Assembly (NCBI RefSeq): GCF_900177345.1
Contig: NZ_FWZT01000017.1
Coordinates: forward strand, 118,407 to 182,406
DNA: 64,000 bases
Direction: 5' to 3'
Origin: Pseudobacteriovorax antillogorgiicola
Lineage (GTDB): Bacteria > Bdellovibrionota_B > Oligoflexia > Oligoflexales > Oligoflexaceae
Position numbers and translations under genes: made by a program. This document shows, piece after piece, positions 34,959 to 43,585 of this stretch (position 1 is the first letter of the stretch; every line of letters begins with the position of its first letter). Below the pieces are notes generated by a model. That model did not search any database. It was given only the letters and a program-made list of their open reading frames with translations, and was not told where the DNA came from.

Positions 34959-35641
34959 GGCTGAAGAGTTTTTTGCTTTGAATAAAACTCATCGATCGAT
35001 GGCTGAAGGATCTTAAGAACCTCTTCACTTGAACTAGCGAAGACCAATCGATCAAAATCTGATTGATCCATCAGCTTGTTTTTTACTGGGAACTGCTCAA
35101 GCCAATCCATTAGTCCTTTCCACATATCACCCATGAGAACAATCGGTCTGGGTGCTATATGATCGACCTGCATCAACTGCCAAGTGTAAAACAGCTCTAA
35201 AAGAGTCCCTATGCCACCGGGAGTGATCACAACTGCATGGCTAATCCGCATGAATTCATCCAAGCGCGATGAAAAGCGACGATGATGATATTTCACATCA
35301 AGGTGTGAATTTGTGTCAGCCTCAAATGGAAGCTCAATATGCAGGCCGAAAGAACGAGCCTTGTCGCTACCTTCCTTGGCACCCGCGTTTGCAGCTTCCA
35401 TCAGCCCAGGCCCACCGCCAGTGACAATATCGACATTCTTTGACGCCAGCATCTTAGCCAGTTTATAGACTCGCTTATACTCTTCAGAGTCCTCTTTGAT
35501 TCTTGCTGAGCCAAAAATACTCACACGATAATAATCCGAGCCAATTTCTGTAACCAGGCTATCAAGGTCTGCAACAATATCATTTAACTGTTGGATTTTT
35601 TTAGATAAAAACTTCCGAACTCGCTTAGATTCAATTTCCAT
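34955..35641 (-). CDS. LOG family protein (nucleotide 5'-monophosphate phosphoribohydrolase)
   Basis: A 228-residue Rossmann-fold enzyme. Family motifs are intact: IFGSARIKED near 43, VTGGGPGLMEAANAGAKEG (about 73-91) and VVITPGGIGTLLELFYTW (about 139-156, the PGGxGTxxE motif). LOG proteins split AMP and cytokinin-type nucleotides into base and ribose phosphate; members outside plants may act on purine/pyrimidine nucleotides generally. AGGAGAC precedes the ATG. It follows the VWA operon after 71 bases and may be its last gene. The substrate is not readable from sequence. Confidence 0.88.
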   Translation of the reverse strand: MEIESKRVRKFLSKKIQQLNDIVADLDSLVTEIGSDYYRVSIFGSARIKEDSEEYKRVYKLAKMLASKNVDIVTGGGPGLMEAANAGAKEGSDKARSFGLHIELPFEADTNSHLDVKYHHRRFSSRLDEFMRISHAVVITPGGIGTLLELFYTWQLMQVDHIAPRPIVLMGDMWKGLMDWLEQFPVKNKLMDQSDFDRLVFASSSEEVLKILQPSIDEFYSKQKTLQP

Positions 35642-35712
35642 TTCTCGTCTCCTATAAAGTTCTAAGCCGAACCTTCCACGCTATCCCAAGATAAGCCAAC
35701 TGTAAATACTAT

Positions 35713-37986
35713 TTATGTTCTTTTGACTGTCGTTAAATGGGGCCAGCGTCGCACCAGCACCTCCCCTGGAATTGCTAGGAACAAAAGATAGATCCACCAG
35801 GACTTAAACACCCAGTAAAAGTCTGTCATGCTCTTTCGCTCACTTGGTGCTGTCACTCCCATCGACCCAGTCACGCGGCCAACCCATTCGAGAAGACTCG
35901 TGTCATGATTGTTCTCCTCAACTGAAAGTGAAGCCTGAGTCAAGCGGGCTAGACTCTCCAAACCAATCAAAGAAAAGGGTACGTCTTGGTCGCGATATGT
36001 TTCCGGCACCTGGCCGCCCACCCGAGCTTCGACACTGCCAAAGGACGTGTGATTCCCTTGTAGAACCATACTACAAATGGTGCCGCCCTGTAGTACTGCG
36101 GGAATGCTGCCGGAAATCGACCAAGACTGGGATCCGAGCTTCTGAACCAACAAGGATCGGTAGGGTACATTGAAGCCACAAACGGAAACATCCCAAGTGT
36201 TTTCTTCAGCCAGATAGCCAGCTGCTGGACCATGCACAAACACCGAAAAAGAAGTCTTGGTATCTTCTGCACGAAGGCTCAACTCCTGTAGACTCGCTGG
36301 CTTACGAAACTCTTGACGTAAAAGCCAAGTCATGGAGCTATTGAGAAAGTCATAGTAAACTTTACGGGACACACTAGGATCCATCGCCAAGCGCCAGAAG
36401 GAATCTGAAAATATCCAAAGTGCACGCCCTTTGCCGGGGTAAGACGCCACTGCCAAGGGAACCGTTCGCCCATCTTCTAAACGCGCATTAAGTAGGGGTG
36501 TGTATTCTTTTTCTTTGAAGGTGACATTCTCCATATGGTGCAAGCCCTGAAGAGTTTCAGCCTGCTGGAAGTCGCCCATAAAGTGCAACCAATCATCATA
36601 GACATTGGCTAGGTCTCGCGACTGTTGATCAGGTTGTGCTGCTTCTACTTTAAACTTTAGATCAGGGTCATAGTAGGGCCCACTTCGATTCTGTGAAAGC
36701 GGAATGGGCCTAAGTAAGCTCAATGGGTTCATCTTGATTGGTGAACCTTCGGTTTCAAAAGGCAAAATCGAGGCTAAGGCCGAAGATCGATAATCCGAAG
36801 AATTGAGTGCTCTTGGCCCACCAATAAAAAGTAAGCCTCCGCCATTCTTAACGAAGTTCACAAGGTTTTTTTGATAGGAAGGCTCCAGAAATTGATACAG
36901 AGAGAAGTTTTGCAAAACCACAGAGCGAAAGTTAGGTAGCTCCTGATTGAAAAGCCGCTCCACAGGGAACGGGATCAAGCTAAGCTCCCGCTCATTAGTT
37001 AGCTGATGATCGACGGGGTCCCGTAAGATAAAGAAGCTGATGAGATCATATTTTGGTTCTGATTTGAGATAACGCCTCACGAAACGGCCATCCCAACTGG
37101 GAGAGCCCAGCAGGTGGAGAACTCCTATGGTATTTGGCAAGACTTCTACATTTCTATGAACACGATTGTCCCAAAGTATTTTTTCCGTAGCCGTAGGCAA
37201 GGCTTCAATCGACACAAAGTGGTTTCCTCGATTCAATGGCGGCAGGGGAATCTCCACAGCGATCTGGCCATCGCCCTTGCGAAAGGTTACATTTGCTGTT
37301 GCTAGATGCTGCTCACCAGATGCCACTTGAACTTGAACCGGCAGATCATTTTCAGTTGTATTGCGATGGATATCAACCGTAACAACCATGTTTTTCCCCT
37401 CAAAAGAGAATAGGGTGTCGGTCGCTGTTTCAATCCATACGTTATCTAGTGTTCGGTCTACATAGCCAGCAATATAGCCTCTTGGCCACTGTTCCCCTGC
37501 CCCGATTCCAGATAGAGGTTTCGACCACTCTATCTTCGGTTTTTGGTTACCTCCATCAGTGAATACAACCCAGGGATCAGAGCCAAGCTCGTAGCTCCAG
37601 GAACTCAAAACTTCATCGAGAGGGGTATATCCAGAGTTGACCACTTCAGAGCGGCTAGAAAGTCTCGTGATCTTAAGGCTACAACCAACACGACGACATT
37701 CCTCTTTCAAGTTTTCAATAGTCGCTTCCCCCTTCGCTAGCCACCCACCCTGTTTCATACTTTCTGAATCATCGAGCAGAACATGGATTGGCTTCACCGA
37801 GACGGTGGTCGGCACTTCCACTGTAACGATTTCTGGAAAAAACGTCATCACGAGAGGTACGATCCAGATCACCCGTAAAATCAACGCTAGGGAGCCTCTC
37901 CTCAAGCCATACAGCAAGATCCAGCCAAACCAAAGGATGAGTAAGGCGATGGTGCCAATTACCAGAAGTTGATTCAAGTTTTCCAC
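35713..37986 (-). CDS. VWA-like membrane protein of the MoxR operon
   Basis: A 757-residue inner-membrane protein. Two helices lie at about 5-27 and 33-50. A VWA-type domain follows with the MIDAS sequence LLDDSESMKQ (DxSxS, 72-76) and VVFTDGGNQKPK near 142. The middle (about 270-420) has beta-sandwich stretches and a glutamine-amidotransferase-like fold (VNFVKNGGGLLFIGGPRALN). A final helix lies near the C-terminus (WWIYLLFLAIPGEV). It starts with GTG overlapping the stop of the preceding gene by one base. Together with the MoxR, DUF58 and DUF4159/VWA proteins it should form a membrane-bound MoxR-type assembly or chaperone system. Confidence 0.75.
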   Translation of the reverse strand: MENLNQLLVIGTIALLILWFGWILLYGLRRGSLALILRVIWIVPLVMTFFPEIVTVEVPTTVSVKPIHVLLDDSESMKQGGWLAKGEATIENLKEECRRVGCSLKITRLSSRSEVVNSGYTPLDEVLSSWSYELGSDPWVVFTDGGNQKPKIEWSKPLSGIGAGEQWPRGYIAGYVDRTLDNVWIETATDTLFSFEGKNMVVTVDIHRNTTENDLPVQVQVASGEQHLATANVTFRKGDGQIAVEIPLPPLNRGNHFVSIEALPTATEKILWDNRVHRNVEVLPNTIGVLHLLGSPSWDGRFVRRYLKSEPKYDLISFFILRDPVDHQLTNERELSLIPFPVERLFNQELPNFRSVVLQNFSLYQFLEPSYQKNLVNFVKNGGGLLFIGGPRALNSSDYRSSALASILPFETEGSPIKMNPLSLLRPIPLSQNRSGPYYDPDLKFKVEAAQPDQQSRDLANVYDDWLHFMGDFQQAETLQGLHHMENVTFKEKEYTPLLNARLEDGRTVPLAVASYPGKGRALWIFSDSFWRLAMDPSVSRKVYYDFLNSSMTWLLRQEFRKPASLQELSLRAEDTKTSFSVFVHGPAAGYLAEENTWDVSVCGFNVPYRSLLVQKLGSQSWSISGSIPAVLQGGTICSMVLQGNHTSFGSVEARVGGQVPETYRDQDVPFSLIGLESLARLTQASLSVEENNHDTSLLEWVGRVTGSMGVTAPSERKSMTDFYWVFKSWWIYLLFLAIPGEVLVRRWPHLTTVKRT

Positions 37987-40556
37987 TATCGAAGCCTTTT
38001 TAGAATTTCAGGTAAATGAATCTGGTCTTTTTTGTAGTCTGTCGCTAGCGAGACCATGAGCAAATTTATAAAAATTCTTGTGGCCCGCTCCCGACCAATT
38101 TCTGCTGCGCATTTATCCTGGGAGCTTGTGTTCAGCAAGCCACCAAGGAAGCCAAAGGGAATCGCAACCACAGCGATCCGTTCATCGTAGTGATAACCCA
38201 ACCAGACTTGATTTTGACACTTGGGAAGTGAGTCGAGTAGGTGGAAGCTTCGCATAATCTCATGGTCCGGTGGTATGGGTTTCCACACCCCCCCTGGAAT
38301 TTGAATGAGTTTTTCTAGCTGGTCCTGGCCCGGAGATTTTTCAATAACCAAAAAACCACCTCGTTTTAACCAACGCTTGATACTTTCAAGACCTCCATGA
38401 CCAGGATTGCTCAACACTTGAGCATCTCGCACCCAAAACCATGGTTCCAAGAAAAGCTGATCCGTGATTGTTGGGTAAACTGCCAGCTCGTAATCTAAGG
38501 AGATGCTTGTCCTGCCTGCGACATCCCGTGCTAGGGTCTCGCCTATTTGGTTGTTCCAAGAGTAGCCAGCCAGATTTAGCTTGACACTGCTATGAGCCTC
38601 GTCGCTAAACCATAGAGCCAAGAAGATAAGGGCTGCCTGGCTAGTTTTGGTTCCCATGCCACGAACAAAGCGCATACCGATCCAAACTCCTTCAAGGAGA
38701 GCTGCTGCCGCGAGTATCCAAAATGCAACCTCAATCCATAGCCTGGGATCGTCCTCTTCACGAACACCTGGATTAGACTTGATCGCTAAGGTTCCTCCTT
38801 GCCTCCAAGTCGCAGGTAGATTTTTAGCTTCTTCGAGAGTCAAGGTACTTTCCCCCAACGGCACATTGCTCGGTAAGCGGAGTTCTTGGAGTGTTTTGCC
38901 GGTGATATCATCAATGCGCGGCCAATCGCTATTGAGGCGCTCGCCTTTATCGTTTAATAAATAAGATAGGGTGAGAAAGGACTTTGTTAGCGTTGGCAGG
39001 AGATCGTAGGAAATCCCCGTTCTACGGGACGGACTCAAAGGTAGGGTAAATGCGAAGACTTCAACACCCGAATCAGCCCGCTTCCGATGCCAAGCCAATG
39101 CTCCTAGTGAGTCCCCCACGGAACCACCAATCTGTTGTGCCCCTAAGGATTGGAGTACCGAAACGTACTGATCACGGGTTTCTACCTCTTCGCAGTAGCG
39201 AGGTAGTTCATTTTGCCTTTGAGAGCCTTCGACCAAACGGCTGTAACACCAGCACAAGTTTCGATATGATACATCTAGGTTCTTAGGTAAAAGCCAGACG
39301 ACCGGCAATGATTCTTTGACGGAAAGATCATTAGCTCGTTGGTTGGCAAGTCGCCTGGTTTCAAACTCGGCGGGGCAATAGTCATTTACAGAACCGCGAT
39401 CGGCTGCCACAATCCAAAGTGGTAAGTTCCAGAATTGCTCCTGAATTTGAAAGGTATCCAACCGCCGGATACGAAACCCCAGGACCTCCAGTGAAATTCT
39501 TAAGTGATGGATAGCATCCTCTAGAAACATTTCACCATCGGGTTCAGATACCAGGAGAATGTCACGCTTCAGCCCTTCGGTTTTGGTGCGGAACTGGTCA
39601 TCCAGAGTAATTCCGTTTGGCCCATCGGTACGAAGAGACCAAATCATCGAATCATCTTGCTTCGCTATACCTTCCCAAAGGCTAGCCGGCCACTGAACTT
39701 CGATGTCTACCGTTTTCTCTTCCTCAAGCAAGCGCCAGGTAGTCTCGGTCAGCTTTTGATCATTGACTCGCACATCGAGCGATCCTCCAACCTCACCTTG
39801 AGTATAGTTGCGAGACACCTGAACCTGCCAAACAACTTGAGAATCCGATTCAGAAGTCTTGATGCTTGCTTTATTGATGAATACATTTCGGTTGTCTCTG
39901 CGATCTTGTGGGCTAGCAAAAATCACTTCCATCTTCGTTTCCAGATAACGCCAATTAAAATCTGACCAAGAGTAGCGATCATAATCCGAAAGGATCACCA
40001 GACGATCTACTGACCCTACTTTTTCAAGCTGTTCGTGGACGCCTCGACCCAACTTCAACCCCTCGCGATGGAACCCAAAGGAATTGACCCATGATAAAAA
40101 CTCTGCTTCATCGGTGAATTGTCGAATGTCATCGACACCACTTAGGCCAACACTTACAGAACCTTGCTTTACAAAGTAAGAAAAAAGCTCCCGTAAAAAA
40201 TCAACTCGCTGCTGAGGTTTATCCCAAGCGCTGGTAGATGGGCTTCGATCAATAAAGATATGGATCTTATTCACGTTCGAACTGATGTCGCGATATTGCC
40301 TCTGAGATGGTTCTGTGGTTAGCCATAGCATAGTAAGTGCTGACAGGAAGAAGCAAAGAAATAGCAGGAGCGGTGGTACGACCAGCTTCATTTTGGGGAG
40401 AGGATTCGATTCTTCTTTGATGAGGCGCAGTGTCGGTAGCCAAACTCGATTTCGTTTCTTGCGTACGATCCACCAAATGAAGATCGAAAGACTGACTAGC
40501 ATCAGTACGATCGCTGAAAGTAGGCTAGGATTCATTGTCAATGAGTCTAAAGACAA
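37986..40556 (-). CDS. BatA-like VWA membrane protein with C-terminal DUF4159
   Basis: An 856-residue membrane protein. The N-terminus has two helices (about 11-31 and 60-79), then a VWA domain with FIDRSPST (DxSxS, 103-107) and LVILSDYDRYSWS near 182. A single helix lies near 640 (WIEVAFWILAAAALLEGVWI). The C-terminal part, with VKLNLAGYSWNNQIGETLAR to EKSPGQDQL, follows the DUF4159 pattern. Start: TTG at 40556 has AAGGATG upstream; ATG at 40535 is the alternative. It overlaps the next gene by one base. It is probably a partner of the MoxR ATPase in envelope quality control or assembly (inference from the family). Confidence 0.75.
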   Translation of the reverse strand: MSLDSLTMNPSLLSAIVLMLVSLSIFIWWIVRKKRNRVWLPTLRLIKEESNPLPKMKLVVPPLLLFLCFFLSALTMLWLTTEPSQRQYRDISSNVNKIHIFIDRSPSTSAWDKPQQRVDFLRELFSYFVKQGSVSVGLSGVDDIRQFTDEAEFLSWVNSFGFHREGLKLGRGVHEQLEKVGSVDRLVILSDYDRYSWSDFNWRYLETKMEVIFASPQDRRDNRNVFINKASIKTSESDSQVVWQVQVSRNYTQGEVGGSLDVRVNDQKLTETTWRLLEEEKTVDIEVQWPASLWEGIAKQDDSMIWSLRTDGPNGITLDDQFRTKTEGLKRDILLVSEPDGEMFLEDAIHHLRISLEVLGFRIRRLDTFQIQEQFWNLPLWIVAADRGSVNDYCPAEFETRRLANQRANDLSVKESLPVVWLLPKNLDVSYRNLCWCYSRLVEGSQRQNELPRYCEEVETRDQYVSVLQSLGAQQIGGSVGDSLGALAWHRKRADSGVEVFAFTLPLSPSRRTGISYDLLPTLTKSFLTLSYLLNDKGERLNSDWPRIDDITGKTLQELRLPSNVPLGESTLTLEEAKNLPATWRQGGTLAIKSNPGVREEDDPRLWIEVAFWILAAAALLEGVWIGMRFVRGMGTKTSQAALIFLALWFSDEAHSSVKLNLAGYSWNNQIGETLARDVAGRTSISLDYELAVYPTITDQLFLEPWFWVRDAQVLSNPGHGGLESIKRWLKRGGFLVIEKSPGQDQLEKLIQIPGGVWKPIPPDHEIMRSFHLLDSLPKCQNQVWLGYHYDERIAVVAIPFGFLGGLLNTSSQDKCAAEIGRERATRIFINLLMVSLATDYKKDQIHLPEILKRLR

Positions 40557-40560
40557 AACT

Positions 40561-41454
40561 TCATCCTTCTATAATAGGCAGTGTCAAACTAGTGAGGTAT
40601 TGATGCATGGTGGTGTGATCTGTAAAAAGGTGATAGTCGCCGGAGTCGTGACTCAGACGCTTGTTCAACTTCTTAAGCCACTTTTCAAGGGCTCGCGGAT
40701 ATGATTTTGATTCTTTTAAGGTGGAGCCCAAAAACTCTTTTCGTCCCGATGACTCATCATAGTAGCAATATGATTTTTCCACCCAAGTTATATCAACTTC
40801 AAGAGAGCTTAGCACATGAAAAACTCGCGTTAGCGTCGGTAAGTTTTCAGCAGCCTTTACTACCTTAGAATTCAAGAGGTCGCTAATCAGATAAACCATT
40901 TGGTACCGATCTAAATCGACATCAACGTGGAGCCCATGAGACAGAAGAAGGTCCGCATCGAAGCTTGCCCGTTGCAATTCGTCGTAAAGGGCAAGAACAT
41001 CCTGAGAGTTATCGATCAAAATTCTGACCTGCGGCTTACTCTTCGCCGGAGGAGCGACGAACAGCTGCACCCGGTCACCTTTCTTGTAATGCAAAAATAA
41101 TAGGTGCAGAGCAATACGAAGGCTCTGCTCCCATTTCGTAATTCGTCCGAGACTATGGCTAGAATCAGGCCAGAGCATTGTATCACTCAAGTCCAACCAT
41201 ATTGCGATACGACTGGATGCCTCATCGCGCTCCTCGCGGACGATCAGCTGGTCATTCCTTGCGTAGGCTTTCCAATCGATCAAATGTACCGGATCGCCCT
41301 TGATGTATTGCCTGCTATAAGCCGGCAAGCGGCTAGCGCGTTTCAAACGAAGTTGAAAGCTCCCTAAGTAGCGCTGACTCATGATGAACTGCTCAATGTC
41401 CAGCTCAGCGCCAATGGTAGGAACTAATTCGCTGATATATGAATCTTCCTTCAT
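40561..41454 (-). CDS. DUF58 domain protein
   Basis: A 297-residue cytoplasmic protein of the DUF58 family, which has a VWA-like fold. The family block SRQYIKGDPVHLIDWKAYAR (about 46-65) followed by NDQLIVREERDEASSRIAIW is intact, then LDLSDTMLWP (DxS motif). The ATG at 41454 is used; it overlaps the moxR stop (TGATG) and an adjacent TTG is also in frame. DUF58 genes sit next to moxR in many bacteria and, with VWA membrane proteins, form a MoxR module. The order here (moxR, DUF58, VWA/DUF4159, VWA) is typical. Confidence 0.85.
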   Translation of the reverse strand: MKEDSYISELVPTIGAELDIEQFIMSQRYLGSFQLRLKRASRLPAYSRQYIKGDPVHLIDWKAYARNDQLIVREERDEASSRIAIWLDLSDTMLWPDSSHSLGRITKWEQSLRIALHLLFLHYKKGDRVQLFVAPPAKSKPQVRILIDNSQDVLALYDELQRASFDADLLLSHGLHVDVDLDRYQMVYLISDLLNSKVVKAAENLPTLTRVFHVLSSLEVDITWVEKSYCYYDESSGRKEFLGSTLKESKSYPRALEKWLKKLNKRLSHDSGDYHLFTDHTTMHQYLTSLTLPIIEG

Positions 41455-42500
41455 CAAGAAAGTCCCTTGGCCGAAAGATTATAGTTGGATTCCAAGGCTT
41501 CCAGCATTCGATCAATCATGTGATCTTCGGTAATTTGATCTCGACTCGCTTGAGCTGCAAGTCGTATCCGGTGACGAAGAACGGGTTTTGCCATGCGTTT
41601 GACATGCTCCCATCGCACCTGCTCTGAACCATTCATCAAGGCGAAGGCGCGGGATACTGAGATAAGTGAGATCCCTGCCCTCGGTCCGGCACCATACCAT
41701 ATCAACTGCCGGAATTCTTTGGGGCAAGTTTCATCGTCTGGCCGAGATGATCGAACCAAGCGATTGATCATTTGAATGAGCTCATCATCCACGCGCACCC
41801 GGCGACAACAGTCGATCAGCGACTTCATCTTATCGAGGCTCATGAGATAGTCTGCCTGATCATGAGCAGCGAGTGTTTCACCGATCAGGCTGCTCTTGGC
41901 GTGTTCCGTGAGTATCCGCTCTTCTGCCTCTTGACTGGGATACCGTACCAAAGTGTGGATCAGAAAACGATCGAGCTGGGCCTCTGGGAGAGGGAATGCT
42001 CCTTCCGATTCAAAGGGGTTTTGGGTCGCAAAAACCATGAACGGTTGCGGCAATTGGTGATTGGTACCGCCCACTGTACAAGTTCGCTCCTGCATTGCTT
42101 CCAAGAGTGCTGACTGGGTCCGAGGCGAGGCTCGGTTGATTTCATCGGCGAGGAGCAAGTTGACAAACACTGGCCCGGCTGAAAATTCAAAAGATCGCTT
42201 GCCTGATTCGGGGTCTATATTCAAAATATCGGACCCCAGAATATCTGTTGGCAGAAGGTCAGGAGTAAACTGAATCCGACCATGGTTCAGGCTTAAGTAT
42301 TTTGCAAAGACTCGCACGAGGGTCGTTTTTGCCAATCCTGGCGCACCTGTCATCAAAATATGACCGCCGGAGAGCAGGCAACAGATTGCCTCCGTAATCA
42401 GTTCCTCCTGGCCGAAAATGGATAGACTAATTTTTTCCTGCAGCGCTTTAGATAATTCGTATGCTTGCTCAAAGGTCACGGATTCTGCGGTGCTTGGCAT
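41454..42500 (-). CDS. MoxR family AAA+ ATPase
   Basis: The 348-residue ATPase of the module. Walker A is TGAPGLAKTTL (51-61), Walker B is LLADEINRAS (about 115-124), followed by PRTQSALLEAMQERTCTVGG and FMVFATQNPFESEGAFPLPE (sensor 1 and the family loop), then a C-terminal lid with GAGPRAGISLI and HRIRL. GAGGAGG lies five bases before the ATG, so this is a well-expressed first gene. MoxR ATPases remodel or mature membrane or periplasmic complexes with their VWA partners. It is divergent from the Flp prepilin gene. Confidence 0.92.
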   Translation of the reverse strand: MPSTAESVTFEQAYELSKALQEKISLSIFGQEELITEAICCLLSGGHILMTGAPGLAKTTLVRVFAKYLSLNHGRIQFTPDLLPTDILGSDILNIDPESGKRSFEFSAGPVFVNLLLADEINRASPRTQSALLEAMQERTCTVGGTNHQLPQPFMVFATQNPFESEGAFPLPEAQLDRFLIHTLVRYPSQEAEERILTEHAKSSLIGETLAAHDQADYLMSLDKMKSLIDCCRRVRVDDELIQMINRLVRSSRPDDETCPKEFRQLIWYGAGPRAGISLISVSRAFALMNGSEQVRWEHVKRMAKPVLRHRIRLAAQASRDQITEDHMIDRMLEALESNYNLSAKGLS

Positions 42501-42594
42501 GCATGCCTCCTCGAAGTAATCGGTATTGGATCATTCTACACGAAAACAGGAACCCTTTCACGAAGTCTGCAACATGTCTGTGGTGATCCTAAGC

Positions 42595-42611
42595 CCAAGC
42601 TTTAAGCTTGG
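42595..42611. promoter_or_regulatory. 17-bp palindrome before the Flp prepilin gene
   Basis: CCAAGCTT-T-AAGCTTGG is a perfect inverted repeat 18 bases before the ATG at 42630, just ahead of the ribosome site AAAGGAG. It could be an operator or an mRNA hairpin that limits ribosome access. It lies in the divergent gap with moxR, so a bound regulator could affect both. Confidence 0.4.
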
Positions 42612-42629
42612 CATCGAAAGGAGTTTACC

Positions 42630-42860
42630 ATGAAAAATCTAAAGTTTAATTGCTTCAAAGAGGCATATGGCACCAACCTCCAGCAAGGGGGAGCCGCACT
42701 TGAGTACGTGGTCGTTTCTGTGTTTGGACTCGTTCTATCTATCGGAGCAATCGCCTTTATCAGCGATTCGATTGAAAGTAAGTTCAGCAAATTGGAAGAG
42801 GCTGTGGGCATCGAATTTGACATGAAGTCTCTCAACCCCTTCAGCAGTGATACGCCGTGA
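42630..42860 (+). CDS. Flp/type IVb prepilin-like protein
   Basis: A 76-residue protein with the class III (type IVb) prepilin layout: a 20-residue polar leader ending in Gly, a cleavage site before GAALEY (Flp consensus G/xxxxEY, so Glu 25 and Tyr 26 take the +5/+6 positions), then a hydrophobic helix (VVVSVFGLVLSIGAIAFI). The short, charged C-terminus is normal for Flp pilins. It should be cut by a TadV-type peptidase and assembled by a tad system, but no tad genes are in the window. AAAGGAG precedes the ATG. The next gene starts in its stop codon. Confidence 0.7.
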   Translation: MKNLKFNCFKEAYGTNLQQGGAALEYVVVSVFGLVLSIGAIAFISDSIESKFSKLEEAVGIEFDMKSLNPFSSDTP

Positions 42861-43201
42861 CTGAAGCCTGGATCTACGGACTTAGCCTCAGCCTTCTTAT
42901 TCAAACCTTGATCGGAATCAGGCAGTGGCAAGCTGGAATTCAGGCAATCCGTGAAACAAAATTTGCCATTCAAGAGTCTCCCAAGGAGGCTCATCATGAC
43001 CTTTGCCATCCTATACAAGGCACAAGCCAGGCCCAGCTTCTCGTTCTATGGAGGGAGAGCGGGTCATGGGTTCCTATATGCAACCAAAAAGTCTACAATC
43101 GCCATCTGGATCGCTACTGGCGGATTGAATATCAAGTTGCGTATCGGATATTCTCGTTAAAGAGCGTTCCTCTCAGACTCTCAGCAACGTTTAAACGATA
43201 G
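42857..43201 (+). CDS. small single-pass protein coupled to the Flp prepilin
   Basis: A 114-residue protein whose GTG (42857-42859) overlaps the prepilin TGA. It opens with a hydrophobic helix (AWIYGLSLSLLIQTLIGI), then a charged helical part and a Trp/Arg-rich, strand-like C-terminus (RYWRIEYQVAYRIFSLKS). TadE/TadF minor pilins have a similar single-helix plan, but no TadE motif is clear. A second frame from ATG 42996, with AAGGAGG upstream, lies inside it and cannot be excluded as an alternative product. The main frame is preferred on the stop/start overlap with the prepilin. Confidence 0.5.
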   Translation: MTEAWIYGLSLSLLIQTLIGIRQWQAGIQAIRETKFAIQESPKEAHHDLCHPIQGTSQAQLLVLWRESGSWVPICNQKVYNRHLDRYWRIEYQVAYRIFSLKSVPLRLSATFKR

Positions 43202-43209
43202 GACTTCTT

Positions 43210-43503
43210 GTGTTTATAGCTGTGACCCGGATTGTTTTTGAAGACCAACAGACCACCTACGACAAACGAGAGCTGAAAGCCCTCACCGAAAAAATCAAAA
43301 GCCGCTTCCATGTATGCGTCAAAATAAACAAGCCACAGGAAGCGGGGATACCAGCCATAGTCATCTCTGCCCTGGAGCACAGCCAAAACCAACTTGATCA
43401 AAAACTCGATCGTATTGCAGACTTCTGTGAGGAGTCGGGCTTTGGTCGTATTGACTCAGAAGAAACATTTTTTGAACATATCGACAATCTCTTCGAACCT
43501 TGA
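43210..43503 (+). CDS. DUF503 (YlxP-like) protein
   Basis: A 97-residue protein with the DUF503 pattern: MFIAVTRIVFED, a basic helix (KRELKALTEKIKSRFHVCVK), then VISALEHSQNQLDQKLDRIA and ESGFGRIDSEETFFEHI at the end. It starts at GTG 43210, six bases after AGGA. In other bacteria the YlxP gene usually lies in the nusA-infB-rbfA operon; its function is not established and RNA or ribosome-related roles are suggested. Here it lies after the prepilin pair and before fabI. Confidence 0.75.
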   Translation: MFIAVTRIVFEDQQTTYDKRELKALTEKIKSRFHVCVKINKPQEAGIPAIVISALEHSQNQLDQKLDRIADFCEESGFGRIDSEETFFEHIDNLFEP

Positions 43504-43585
43504 CATAAATCGGCCCCACAAATACCTACCAGTGCTTCAAAGCATGATGTAGTGTAGCCAAAAATCAATCAACAAGGAGTGATTC

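Noticed and set aside
42601..42860. The Flp gene as a phage or secretion-system remnant
   Set aside because: The prepilin motif is complete and the gene has a good ribosome site; it is more simply an intact Flp gene.
42996..43160. 54-codon frame with AAGGAGG upstream, inside the 114-residue gene
   Set aside because: The longer frame is coupled to the prepilin stop and extends to the next gene. The short frame remains possible but is not called.
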